Assembly: GCA_000750105.3 (NCBI GenBank)
Contig: JPHH03000001.1
Span: forward strand, 1,302,001-1,366,000
Source: Tolypocladium sp. Sup5 PDA-1
Lineage: Eukaryota; Ascomycota; Sordariomycetes; Hypocreales; Ophiocordycipitaceae
DNA: 64,000 bases
Direction of reading: 5' to 3'
This document shows positions 29,220 to 40,183 of this stretch, in pieces. Position 1 is the first letter of the stretch. Every line of letters starts with the position of its first letter. The position numbers were made by a program, and so were the translations under genes. The notes below the pieces were generated by a model, which worked only from the letters and a program-made list of their open reading frames with translations, did not search any database and had not been told where the DNA came from.

Positions 29220-29791
29220 ATTGCGATGGGACTCGACGCCGGGGTGGTGCTTGGGGTGTACAGCTTCTGGGTCGCACACGCGTCGCGATCTGGGAGCGAT
29301 TGGCGAGAGCGAGGAGCACGAGGAGGAGGAGGAGGAGGAGGAGGAGGCTGGGAGCGGAGAGGAGAGGTAGGCCTAGATGCCAGGGGTGAAATCTGTCGCA
29401 AGCTGCGCGGTCGTCGCGGTCGAGGAAAGCTTGTGTGTTGCGGTTCGTGCTCAGCCACCAATCAGCCCGCGCAATCGCACCGTCTCGCGACAGCTCGAAA
29501 CGGAGGCACGGGAGCTTGGACCAGCATCTCCAGGCGTGGGGCCCCAGGGCCCTACGGCGGCTGCTGCGGGACGCCACCACCCCTGTAGGGCGCAACGTTT
29601 TCCGTCCCGTTTGAGACGCCACGCGACGTGCGAAAGAGACCCTGGAGTTCGATAAATAAACGAAATTGGGACGCCCAGCTCAGCTCAGCTCCGGCCCCGG
29701 CCTGTGACATCAGCTGTTGGGCGACCACACATCCCGAGGCAACGCCCTGCGTCCATCAACGCCGTCCATTCCGCCATCCTTCCTGCCATCC
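29220..29791. promoter_or_regulatory. Divergent intergenic region, DOT5 / small membrane peptide gene
   Basis: 572 bp containing a nearly pure GAG/CTC trinucleotide run at 29320-29348, about 100-130 bp upstream of the DOT5 ATG. The run would be CTC-rich on the DOT5 strand and may lie in its leader. Confidence 0.5.
29320..29348. repeat. GAG trinucleotide repeat upstream of DOT5
   Basis: About ten uninterrupted GAG/AGG copies, in the region expected to be promoter or leader of DOT5. Confidence 0.9.
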
Positions 29792-30101
29792 ATGGATCCT
29801 CGGGTGAGTCCGGAGACGCCTTCACTCCCAGCTTCGCTGCCGAGAGAGCCGGTTACTGATGATGATTCTGCGGTGTAGAAGTTTATGGCTCCCCTGGCGG
29901 CGTTCACAATGGCTGGGCTGCTGTTTGTGTGAGATTTACACGTCCCGCGGTGCGTCGTACGGCAGCTGACGCAGGGGCACAGATACACAAGATCGTCCAT
30001 ACGCAGTGCTAGGAACCAATCTGTAAGTGGCCGATTGTTTCAACGTATGTCTTGCAAATTGCTGAGACCTCATCCGACAGCAATCGCGGCGGCAGGGCTA
30101 G
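29792..30101 (+). CDS. Tiny single-pass membrane protein (40 residues), four exons
   Basis: Predicted from phase-matched splice sites, not from a long frame: exons 29792-29803, 29879-29928, 29983-30022 and 30081-30101. The ATG context is CATCCATGG. The product begins MDPRKFMAPLAAFTMAG, continues with a hydrophobic helix through LLFVYTRSS, then a short basic tail rich in Arg, Ser and Gln. A short N-terminus, one helix and a YTRxSIRxA motif fit small fungal inner-mitochondrial or ER membrane proteins. Donors are GTGAGT, GTGAGA and GTAAGT; acceptors end in AG after pyrimidine/GA-mixed tracts. The intron-exon reconstruction and conserved look support it, but no family name can be given. The last exon is the least certain, since an alternative acceptor could change the tail. 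Confidence 0.55.
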
Positions 30102-30550
30102 GCGCGAGCTGAATCGTGCAGTTCAGCTTCCCGAGTGTCTGGAGTTGCAGCATCAGCACGCACCGCACAGGCTCGAGATGAATAAGAAGCTTCTATGAAA
30201 TCATCAGGGACTCCTGTGCCTATTTACGTACAAAGCGGCTATGCTACACCCATGATTGTCGTGTGCCCCTTGCAAAACATGCGTCTCCTCCGAGAAACAC
30301 CTTCGCACTCACGCCGACTGCGCAGCCATAAGACAAGAAAAGAAAAGAACCAAAAATGAGAGGAGCAACACATGCCGAACCACCCATTCGTGTGACCCCG
30401 TGGAACCCAAGTCGTCTATACCTACAGCCGTCCAATTCCGGGTATCTCAGCCTCGCTCCGTCTGCGTCAAGCGCCTTTCGTGAACATGTATGGAACCGCC
30501 GCCCACGCCCTGGCCCGAGAGCTTCTATGCGCGACTCTGCAAAGGTATCA
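30102..30550. other. Convergent intergenic region, no gene seen
   Basis: 449 bp of 3' flanks of the small peptide gene and the NAD+ carrier gene. Confidence 0.5.
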
Positions 30551-31851
30551 TCACACTCCTTCCGAGCGCCCCTCTAATACGGCCTTGCCATCTGCCTTGA
30601 CCCCGTTGAGTTGCCTCATTACGTACTCGTACGTCAGCATCGTCACCGTCGCTGCTGGCACCGCTCGCATCATGTTGGTGCCCAGCCCGGCGTAGAATGC
30701 CCGCCAGCCCTCCTCCCGCAGAATCGTCTGGGCCGTCATCACGATGCCCCTGTACTTGCGAGTGTCCTTGCTCGATGTCCCATTTGGTGCCGAGCCCGAG
30801 ATGCCCAGTCCCTGGAGGTACTGCTCACCCGCAACTGGCCGTCGCTGCGTCTGAAGCCTGGTCCGGATCACCTCGTGCGGATACGTCGCGCTGCTGGCCA
30901 GGATCTTGGACAGTATCGAGGCCGACAGGATGCCCATCCAGTGCGCCTTTTCCCCGTGCGCAGGCGCCTCTCCCATGCCTTGACCGGTGAAGCTCTTCTT
31001 GAGAAACTCGTACGTGGGAAACTGGACGGCCACGTGGGTGAGGCCGAGGAGTGCCGGCGTGAGGCCCGAGTAAAACGAGGCGAGCCCCTCTGACGTGTAC
31101 ATCTTCCTCGCGGCGTCAATGGTGGACCGGTAGTGCCACGGGGCCTGCAGCGTCGGCCGTGCCGTCGGCGTGTTGTCCGGCTTCGGGAACATGGTGTGGA
31201 AGTGATGGTCCTGGGCAGGCGAGTGGCTCTGTGACATGAGCCTGGTCTTGATGACCCATATGGGGTTAGTGACGATGGTGCTGCTGGCGCCAGCGATGAT
31301 GGAGGACCAAAAGTTTATGATATGTGTGTTTGCTGAACAGACATGGAGTCAGCTCGTGTGCGCGGACAAGACCACGGAGTGGAAAACATACCAGAATACT
31401 GAGCCATCCAGACCTTGCTCTTGTTGTAGACGGTAAACCACACCGCCCACGTCGGCAGGTACCCGAGAACGATGGGCCCCAGCCCCCGATACATACCCCG
31501 GATGCCCTCCTGGTGCCAGATGACTTTGGCCGTGCCCACCAGCCCATTGTACATCTTCGGCTGCCCCACGTGCCGGCCATTATCGATGAGCTTGTAGGCC
31601 CCCTGAGCCTGCAGCTTGGTCTTGATGACGTCCAGCGGACATGTGACGACGCCGGAGGTGAAGCCGCCAATGGCACCGGCAATGGCGTTGAACTGGGAGT
31701 CGGAGGCGCGGACCGCCCATCTCTGCAGCGGGGTCAAGGCCCCCGGTTGATGCATTGGGGTCGAGTCGGCGGCGAGTCGTCGGTACGGGGCTGCTGCATC
31801 ATCTGGAGACGAGGGTACCCGGCTTGGCTCGGGGGATTCGTCGAGAGACAT
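30551..31851 (-). CDS. YIA6: Mitochondrial NAD+-type carrier (SLC25 family, Ndt1/Yia6-like)
   Basis: Two exons, 31851-31392 and 31332-30551, give 413 residues. Three mitochondrial-carrier repeats are visible by their signatures: CPLDVIKTKLQAQ, NPIWVIKTRLM and YPHEVIRTRLQ. The Trp in the second signature (PIWVIKTR) marks the pyrimidine-nucleotide/FAD/folate/NAD+ branch of SLC25. The loop residues (GMYRGLGPIVLGYLPTWAVWFTVYN) and a long insert before the last repeat (SGSAPNGTSSKDTRKYRG) resemble yeast Ndt1/Yia6 rather than Rim2 or Flx1. The N-terminal ~55 residues are Pro/Ser-rich. Role: import of NAD+ into the mitochondrial matrix in exchange for (d)AMP/GMP-type nucleotides, by homology. Substrate assignment is the least certain part; family membership is firm. 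Confidence 0.87.
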
Positions 31852-33788
31852 CCCCTCCTCTGCGCGTCGGGGCTGGTCTTTGGATCAAAGATATCGGTGG
31901 TCGTCGGCTCGTCTCCGGTGTCGCGGGGACAGGCGGATGTTAGGCCTGTGCCGAAGCCCGTTTCTTCCCCCGCCTCGGTCCCTTAGCACCGGAGATCGAC
32001 TTCGTTCGTTGCTATTGGAACGGCCTTGTGCGTGCGCTGGAGCGGCTCTGCGTGGGTGCGGTATTTGCTCCCCCGGGGATCTCGCCCCAGCATCCGATGC
32101 CGGGAGAGAGGACTGGCCTGGCGGATACTGCGGGGAACGCAACGCTCCCACGCCGCAGTCACCGTTCCCGCCTAGCGAACGCCGCCGGCCATTGGCTTTG
32201 CAGCAAAATACAGAGACAGTCGCCGAGAATGGGAGCAGAGGGCGTGGACGCGAGGCGAGGCGATGCGGACGAGGGCACGCGCTGGGGCGAGGTGCGGAAG
32301 TGGGCTGGTGGTGGTGGATGTTGAGGTTGAGAGGAAGAGGGAAAGAAATGTGGAGGAGACGATGACGAGCGCCGATGTTTTCAGGCCCTGGAGCCTGGCA
32401 AGCCTGGGCCACCCGGCGATATTTTTTAGTGGAGGTGGTCCCTGGTGGGACAGTGGACTCGCGCCGGCCACAGGCGGCAATACAGTAAGGTACCTGTAGA
32501 GCTGTGGCGGTCGCCTGGTACCTGCTAACGCGCAGGCTAGCGCTGTTTGACCCGCTGGAGCACGCTCCACTGACAGCACCTCACCACAACCCGGTGTCCG
32601 CGGATTCTCACCAGCTCGAGGAACGTAAAAACACCATGATCGGGAGGATACGGATGCTGGAGTGGCAGCTCATGCCCTGGATCAAGGGCGTCGTGGCCAA
32701 AAACCTGCGGCAAAACCTCGTTATTCGAGACTCCACGGTTGATGCACCTTGTTGCCTCAATGACGTCTCTCGACCTTGCATCCCAGGCAAGCACACGTGA
32801 TAAGCCCCCAGGGCCAAGGCACCAAACGCGCATATGCTGTGCAGAAAAATGACCAAGCTCCATTCAGATTTTACACCACCACAAACACCCAATCAGTGGC
32901 CAGCACCCACGACGACAGGGATAGGGAAGCCGTCCAGCGTCCGCCAACAAACATGGCCTGTCTCGCTGGCTGTTCCAACGAGATCCTGGGGCTTATAGTC
33001 CGAAATAGTCGCCGACTTCTGCCCACACTGTCGTGGTCAACGCATCTCCCACACGCCAGACGCAGATTTCTAGGACTGGCAGCAGCGGGACGATAACCGC
33101 AGAGGAGATGACTACAAGTCAGTGCCCCCTTACCAACGAAGGCCATGGTGATAGCCCTCCGATCGCCTTGCATTGTACAGGCTGTCGTGGAGAGAGAACA
33201 CGGGGGAACATTGACAGGACGGTATGGTATGGGGAGAAAGCAAGGATTGAGCATTGAAGAGCTGAAGAAGAAGCTGAACAAATTCATTGGGAAAGGGGGG
33301 CGGTAGATGGAGAACAAGAAACGGGGAGATGAGAGAGTGTGAGAATGCATGGCGGGCAGAGATGGGCTGGGGACTTCACGGTAGCTACTGTTTGCTGGTG
33401 TCAAGGCGCGTTGCCTCGGAGAAGAAGTTATTGGAGAAAGGGCACAAAATAGTAGCTGAGCAGCAGAATGAAGTTCAACAACATGACATCCGCGCTCACG
33501 TTGTAAAGTGAAGTCGAGCAGAACGTCTCCCTCCTGATGCATGGCTGCCAAAACGGTTCCAGGTCACCGTTTGAAGATCACGTGCACACCACGCGACCGT
33601 TCCACCGACACCAAGGCCATCACGTGAGATCCCGAGTGCTGCCAGTTTTGCGGGCTGGCCTCTCTCCCAATCATCATCGCCGCATTTCGCGCATCAAGGA
33701 GCCGTTGCCGAAAAAAAGACCTCTGCCAGACAACGAACCGCCACCACCTCCCCCCCGAGTCCGCCGCCCGCCCGCCCACGACGCAACC
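31852..33788. promoter_or_regulatory. Long divergent intergenic region, NAD+ carrier / QCR7
   Basis: 1.9 kb between two divergent mitochondrial-protein genes. I see no gene I can fully support. On the minus strand around 33140-32995 a short frame (VISSAVIVPLLPVLEICVW...) reads like a small hydrophobic protein ending in a stop, but no satisfactory first exon was found; it is discussed as a finding. Confidence 0.45.
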
Positions 33789-34380
33789 ATGAGCGCCTAC
33801 TCCCTCGCGCCCTTTATCCTGCGCCGGCCCTGGCTGGCCAAGATGGTCATGCCCGCGGCCAACTGGTACGCCGGCGCCGCCGGCTACCGCAAGCTCGGCC
33901 TGAGGTACGACATGCCACCCCCGAGGAGGTCAATTGGAAGGAAGAAGGGGGGGGATCGATGCATGGGGAGACACGGCGGGGGACAATGCATTGGTTGCGC
34001 GATCGGCACGCTGACGGGTGTTCAATTGACAGATACGACGACCTCATCGAGGAGGAGCGCGAGTCCACGCAGCTCGCCCTCAAGCGCCTCTCCGCCAAGG
34101 AGTCCTACGAGCGCATCTACCGCATCCGCCGCTCCATCCAGTGCAGCTACCAGCACAAGCTGCTGCCCAAGGACGAGTGGACCAAGCCCGAGGAGGTACG
34201 CCTGTTCCCCTGATACCGACCCGGCGCTGGTTGCAGAAGTCATCCGATGTACCGAGGTGAACGTGCGCGGCTAACCTCTCCCAGGACGTCCCCTACCTGC
34301 GCCACATCATCGAGCAGGTCGAGGCCGAGCTCGCCGAAAAGGACGCCCTGGACTCCATGTCCGTCATCAAGAGGCACTAA
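33789..34380 (+). CDS. QCR7: Cytochrome bc1 complex subunit 7
   Basis: Three exons, 33789-33904, 34033-34195 and 34285-34380, give 124 residues, the normal size. The start MSAYSLAPFILRRPWLAK, the ANWYAGAAGYRKLGLRYDDLI junction, ERIYRIRRSIQCSYQHKLLPKDEWTKPEED and the end YLRHIIEQVEAELAEKDALDS are characteristic of Qcr7, the subunit facing the matrix side that contacts cytochrome b and is needed for complex III assembly. It has no transmembrane segment, as expected. Intron 1 (128 bp) contains an ATG-rich GA tract. Together with QCR8 this puts two complex III accessory subunits in the window. Confidence 0.94.
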
Positions 34381-34989
34381 GCGGTCGCCCGTGGAGGAGA
34401 GAAGCGGATAGGGGATAGGAGAGATTCGGACGGATGCGGCGTCTGCTCGCAGAGGATGGTAGCTGTTGACCAAAGGACTTGAAGACTTGAAGTCTTGTGT
34501 ACCCTTACTATGTATAGACGTGGTCTTGACCCTCAGACTCATTGACTCGTTCACACCTCAAAAGCTCGCCGTCATATTCCAGATGCATTATATTTACTGT
34601 ACAGCACTCCCGATGCAGCCCCCCAATTTGCAGGGACTGGCAACAGGACGTTACATGAACAAACTCTCGGTAAATCCTCCATGGCACAGGCCCTGGACCC
34701 GAAAGCTGGCCCAGGCCTCACGAGTGCGCTAGATGCACCCATCACCACCACCTCTCACACCCTCAATCTACACGAATCCTTGCCGAGACGCCAGAAACGC
34801 CGAAAAATGAGCCGCTGGGTATCTACCCCATCGTCTCATTGCTCATTGCCCATGGACTCTTGGCATGCAGCCTTGCACTCGACAAGGCGGTGTGGACCGT
34901 TCCCGCATCCTCCAGCACCCATCGGATTTTGTCCATGCGCGGCTACTAGTCCAGATCCAAGGACATCAGTGACGCCTGCCTGGCAGCCC
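34381..34989. other. Convergent intergenic region, QCR7 / UBP3
   Basis: 609 bp of 3' flanking sequence; no exon is seen. Confidence 0.5.
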
Positions 34990-37830
34990 TTACACGCGCT
35001 GGTAAAACAGCAGGTAAGCGACCTTGTTGTCCTTGATACTCTCCTTGACCTGCTTCTCCTTGGCGGCGCCGTTGCTCGTGCCGTTGACAACGCTGCTCCA
35101 CCGCTTGTTGCCGCCGGCCGAAGCCGTGACTTCCTTCCAGCCGTCCTCATCCCCGGTGTCCTCGTCGTTGATGGCACCGAATCGGTTTGCCGACGAGGGG
35201 CCCGCGGCGGGGTTCTCCTTTCGAACCTCCCTGACTTCCTCTTCGGATCCCCCCTCGGCGACATCTTCGCTGCGCACGCGTCGAAGCGCGGTGTCGTCCA
35301 TGCGGATCCACTCTCGGCCGTCCTGTCGGCGCACATCCACAGTATAGTGGCCGCCGCTCGCGTTCTTGCCGTGGTGGTAGACCACGCTGATGAGCTTGTA
35401 CTTGGGCATCGCGCCCTCGCCCATGGTCTGGCGCTTCTGCCTCGACAGGGCTTCGCGTGGGATCTCGAGCTCCAAGGGGTAGCCGACCTTTTTCCAAATC
35501 TTAATGGTGCCGTGGCCCTCGGCGTCGAACTGGAAGCGCTTGAGGTGCAGGATCAACACCGGCGGCAGTGACTCGATGAATACCTGCTTCGTAGCAACGA
35601 CGTCCTTGCCGCGGGGAGAGTTGAAGTCGCCCTGGAGGCGCTCCGGGCGGGTCAGCCCACGCAGGGCATCGATGACGTTGCGGATATCCGGGGATCCAAT
35701 GTCCAGCTGGAGCGGCTGGTACGGCTCGGTGGTGATGGAGTCCTTGAGACCCGGCACACGGAACTCGGATCGGAGCAGGCCGCCAAAGATCTTGTTGATG
35801 GGCGTCGACGAGTTGGACCCTGACGAGCGAGTTACGGCAGCGCGTTGCTTGCGGCCCACCTCGAGCCAGTCGCCCGGATCCGCCGAGCTTTGGCTTGCCG
35901 CAAGATCGACTGATCCCGTCTCCGAGTCGTTTGACTGCGAGTTACTCATGACATGAGTGCACTCGTCGTCGAGAGATTGCAGCAGGAATCCCAGAAACTC
36001 TTCGGCATCCTGCTGGTGGCCACGCTGCAACGAACAGTCAGCAAATGATGCATCTTCACGCCAGGCAATGGTGCATACCCTCATGCTCGCGAATCGGGAG
36101 AGCTGTCTTATGGCCTCGTAGACGAATTCGGGAGTAAAAGGCTCGCCGTACTTCTCGAGGTCTTCACTCTTGAGAATACGTCGGAGCTGATCGGCGGATG
36201 GTCCAGACGCAAGCACCTTGTACTCATGCATAAACATGATCCTGTTCTGTGTAAGCTTGGGGACCAAGAATGGCGGGAGGGGCACTGACATGGCATCAAC
36301 AAGCGGAGTGTCGCTCTTGAAGCTGTGGACAGCCCTCTTGCTGATCTGGCCGAGGAAATCGTAAAACGGAACGCAAAACATGAGGACCTGGAGAACCTGT
36401 AGAATGTTAGACACGGACAGTATTTCAAATCGGGTGACGAACCGAGTTCATATAACACATATTGCCGGTGTTGATGAGACCACGCGGCTCGAGAAAGGAA
36501 ATCTTATCGCCGCTGTCAACGCGGTACGCACGAATGGCTTCGGCGAGCGAGTTGGCATTGGCCTTGGAAAACGCAGAGCCAGAAACGGCGCCAGCAGTGT
36601 CGGATGATCCGCCATTCAGCGAGGCGCCAGTGCCGTTGGGCCCGGCCGAGTTGACGGCTCCCTTGGCAGAAGGCTTCGCAAAGAGGTTTGCCCAGCTCGT
36701 CGGGGCAGCTTTGACGGGGGGGCTGGCTGGGGCGTCGTCGGTAGCCTCGGCTTCAGCTGGCCCGGCGCCATTCACGGTAGGCTTGTCGCCAGTGTCGGTT
36801 GTCTCGCTGACTTCATGTGTCTTGTCAGTGCTGAAGGACTTGGATGTCGGTCTCGGCAGAGCAGGAATCACAGGGACAGCTGAACTGGCGGATCGTCCAT
36901 CGGCATGACCGGCAGTTTCGCTCGCAGCAACGGCAGCTTCCGACTGCTGAGCAGAGCTGGCCATTGGTGCAGATGGGGCTGGCTTGGCATCGGACGACGG
37001 CTCCTTGGGTTGGCCACCGCTGGCTGCATGAGGGGGCGCAACGGGCGCTGGTGTAACCTGATCTGGGGCCGCGCCATGCTGTTCGGTAGGCAGAGAGACT
37101 GCTGCACTGTCCGCGTTGAGCGGCTTTCTCCGCCGTCTTGACCGTGGTGCTCTGGTAGGGAAGCTTGCGTCGGGTCGCGATAACCAAGGTAGCTATTGAC
37201 GTGGTCAGCATACATGAGAACAGCCTGATAGGAGGCTATGGCGTAACATACCGGAGGCCGAAACGACTGGCGTTCCACGATTGGTGAACTGTCAAGCTGC
37301 GGTGCAACAACAGCAGCAGCAGGGGGAGGAACCGGTACAGGCTGCTCGATAATCTGTGGCGTAGGCGGAGTCGGCGGAGGGAGCATCTGCGACGAGTGCG
37401 TCGACGAAGGTGTCTGCGGCGGGATCGGCGCCGGTGCCAGCGGCGGCTGATATGGCGTGGAGAGGCTAGGCGAGTGCTGGACCGGGCGAGGGTAGGTTGG
37501 AGGAACGCTGACGCCTACCATCGGGACGTACTGATGCATCGACGGCGGCGACCTCGCGTAGTTCTGGTACGGCATGTAGCCCGGGGACGGCATGCCCCCG
37601 TTCTGGAACTGCGGCGGCATCCCGTAGTATCCCTGCGGCGCGTAGGGCACGTAGTTGGGATACATGGGCCCCATGTGCTGCTGCTGCTGCTGGTGGTGAT
37701 ACTGCGGCACATACTGCGGCTGCCTCCTCCGAGGGCCTCCGCCGGGAGCGCCGCCCATGTCGGCTCCAGGGACGCCGCCGGGTCCTCCCTGGTGTATGCT
37801 CTGCCCAGCCGGCAGATGGCGGTTACTCAT
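34990..37830 (-). CDS. UBP3: Ubiquitin-specific protease, Ubp3/USP10 type
   Basis: Five exons, 37830-37252, 37192-36443, 36396-36290, 36241-36079 and 36024-34990, give 877 residues. The N-terminal ~440 residues are low complexity: a QQQQQ/Gly/Pro/Tyr-rich stretch (HHQQQQQHMGPMYPNY), then the FRPP|LPWLSRPDASFPTRA segment and Ala/Ser/Pro-rich sequence. The catalytic USP domain has the Cys box GLINTGNMCYMNS (Cys439), the QQDAEEFLGFLL box, and the His box HHGKNASGGHYTVDV (His759) with the downstream RMDDTAL acidic residue. Ubp3 with cofactor Bre5 acts on Sec23 and other targets and in ribophagy and stress-granule control. Introns 3 (48 bp) and 4 (54 bp) are in frame and stop-free; splicing restores DAMIMFMHEYK and ASMRRGHQQDAEEF. 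Intron 2 has an unusual GTTCGT donor. Confidence 0.92.
36025..36078 (-). other. Read-through intron 4 of UBP3
   Basis: 54 bp, donor GTATGC and acceptor TTGCAG, in frame and stop-free. Removal joins SMR to RGHQQDAEE, the continuous USP motif. Confidence 0.85.
36242..36289 (-). other. Read-through intron 3 of UBP3
   Basis: 48 bp, donor GTCAGT and acceptor GAACAG, in frame and stop-free. Removal gives DAMIMFMHEYK, expected in the family. At 48 bp it is close to the lower limit for fungal introns. Confidence 0.8.
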
Positions 37831-38524
37831 CCTGCCGGCTTGGGATGGTGAAGTGATACGGGTGCCGCCCAGAAATGCGACTCCCGCATCGACTCTGTCG
37901 TCGGTCTCGGGCCTGGGAGAAGCGCGCTCGTCGTCAAACGACAGGGCGTCGACGTGGAGCTGGTGGTCGCCGTGTCGTGGCTTGTCGTCGTCGTCGGCTG
38001 GTCGGGATGCGGCACGCGTCGCGCTGGGATGCTTCTGCGACAGGAAGTGACGAGGAGCCGCTGCAAAGTCTGAACTCGAGCAACCGCAGGAACAAAGACA
38101 CGAAGAGCGGAGAGGCTGCTCGCGGGGGCTGATGGGAGCGACCGCGGCAAGGGAGATGCGTCGAGCCGATGTGGTCGAGCGATGTTGGGGAAATAAAATT
38201 TACGGGACGGTTTTCGCTGCGGATATTACGTTAGTGAGATGCGGCAAGTGACTCCGAGACGGTCGGTCGCGCTGGCCTGGCCTTGCCCCCATGTCTGAGG
38301 CAACAATTAGTGGACCCCTTCCGTCTGCACCAGCCACCAGCCCAGGTACCCCTCCAAGCAATTGATACCCCACCAGAACTTCGAGTCGCAGTCCATGAGT
38401 CAAGCCGACACCGTTGCGAAACTTACGAGTACTTCTGACTCCAAGACGATACCAAACTCTGCATTCCAGAACAATTACTGCGACCAGACCACCGGGCCCT
38501 ACATCCTCGCCAGATTGAAGCACA
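37831..38524. promoter_or_regulatory. Divergent intergenic region, UBP3 / TyrRS
   Basis: 694 bp between divergent starts; no exon is seen. Confidence 0.5.
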
Positions 38525-39951
38525 ATGTCCATCATGACGGCGTCTGAGCGCCTCGCTCTCATCCGCGAGAACCTCGCCGAGATCTTGAACCCCGAGATTA
38601 TCGAAAAGATCCTCGAAGAGGGGCGCAACCCGAAGATCTACTGGGGTGAGGAAACGCGCTGGACGGATCGGCCATAACTCGGTCGCGCAATTGTGCAAGA
38701 ATACATTCTGACAGCGCGAACAGGAACCGCCACGACCGGTCGCCCTCACTGCGGCTACTTTGTGCCCGCCATCAAGATCGCCCAGCTGCTCCACGCCGGC
38801 TGCGATGTCACCGTGCTGCTCGCCGACATCCACGGCTTCCTCGACAACCTCAAGGCGCCCCTCGAACTCGTTGCGTACCGAGCCGAGTACTACCGATTCA
38901 TCATAAAGTCCATCCTCGAAGCCGTCGGCGTGTCGACCGAGAAGCTCCGCTTCGTCCTGGGAAGCTCGTACCAGAAGAGCCCAGAGTATGTCATGGACGT
39001 CTACAAGATGTCGTCTTTGATCTCGGAGCACGACGCCAAGAGGGCGGGAGCCGAGGTGGTCAAGCAGACGGACAACGCTCCCCTGAGCGGTCTCCTCTAC
39101 CCGATTCTGCAGGTCCTGGATGAGCAGTACCTGGACGTGGACGCACAGTTCGGAGGTGAGTACATGCAACAAGGCACCTTCCATCGTCGGAAACTAACAT
39201 GCCCTAGGTCTCGACCAGCGAAAGCTGTTTATCGCTGCCAAGGACTGGCTGCCAAAGCTTGGATACAGAGAGGTAGGCAGCTTACCCTGTACGCATGATT
39301 GAGTCCTCGGCTGACGATGTAGCGCGCCCATATTCTAAACCCCATGGTTCCCGGATTGCACGGTGGCAAGATGAGCTCCAGCGACCAAGGTACGAATAGC
39401 CATTTCCCCTGCGATTTTCGAGAGAGGCTAACCACGACATGCAGACAGCAAGATCGACCTGCTCGATGCCCCAGAGGCGGTCCTCAAGAAGATCAAAAAG
39501 GCCGTTGCCGCTCCCAAGGTTGTCGAAGGAAACGGGGTTTTGGCTTTCGTAGAATTCGTCTTGCTGCCAGCTGCGGACCTGCGTGGCAAGCGCGAGTTCA
39601 TTGTCGAGCGCGAGCGGGACGGCTTGGAACCGTTGGTCTACACCGAGATTTCCAAGATGCACGAAGATTACAGGAACGACGTGGTATGTCTTCCCCTCTC
39701 TCTAAATGTGTCACGCGAATGCTAACAATCCGCAGTTAACGCCTCAACTACTGAAGCCTGCAGTGGCCAAGGCCCTGACCCAGCTCCTGGCTCCCATTCA
39801 AGAGGCTTTCCAAGCCTCCGAAGAGTGGCAGAAAATCACTCCAAAGGCCTACCCGCCACCCCCGAAAAAGGAGAAGAAGGTCAAGGACAAGGGTTCTCGC
39901 CACCCGGGGAAGCAAATCCAACAGGAGCTGCCCATTCGGGAGGCGCAGTAG
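38525..39951 (+). CDS. TYS1: Tyrosyl-tRNA synthetase, cytosolic
   Basis: Six exons, 38525-38645, 38724-39155, 39208-39272, 39323-39389, 39445-39683 and 39736-39951, give 379 residues. Class Ic Rossmann-fold synthetase with the HIGH-equivalent PHCGY (His49) and KMSSS (222-226). The tyrosine pocket reads LLADIHGFLDN, QTDNAPLSGLLYPILQ and VDAQFGGLDQRK. The C-terminal helical domain (LTPQLLKPAVAKALTQLLAPIQ) ends in a lysine-rich tail (PKKEKKVKDKG), as in fungal cytosolic enzymes; there is no EMAPII domain. ATG at 38525 and at 38534 are in frame; the first is chosen. It charges tRNA-Tyr in the cytosol. All five introns are 50-78 bp with good GT-AG ends. Confidence 0.95.
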
Positions 39952-40183
39952 AGATACCCTCGGGCCACGGTGGCACTGGTTGCTAGAATAGATCAAGCGC
40001 ATAGATGGTCCAGCGAATGCATGGCTGGGGCGTTGGTACCCGAATCTTGTCTGACACATTCATCGTCCTATCCTTGTGACTTCGAAGCAGTATGGCTCAA
40101 TTCTGTTGTGCTTCGTAAACCAATGCTAGTCGTAGACTCGTACACATCTATGTTCTACATCTATGTCTCGTACAACGGGTTCT

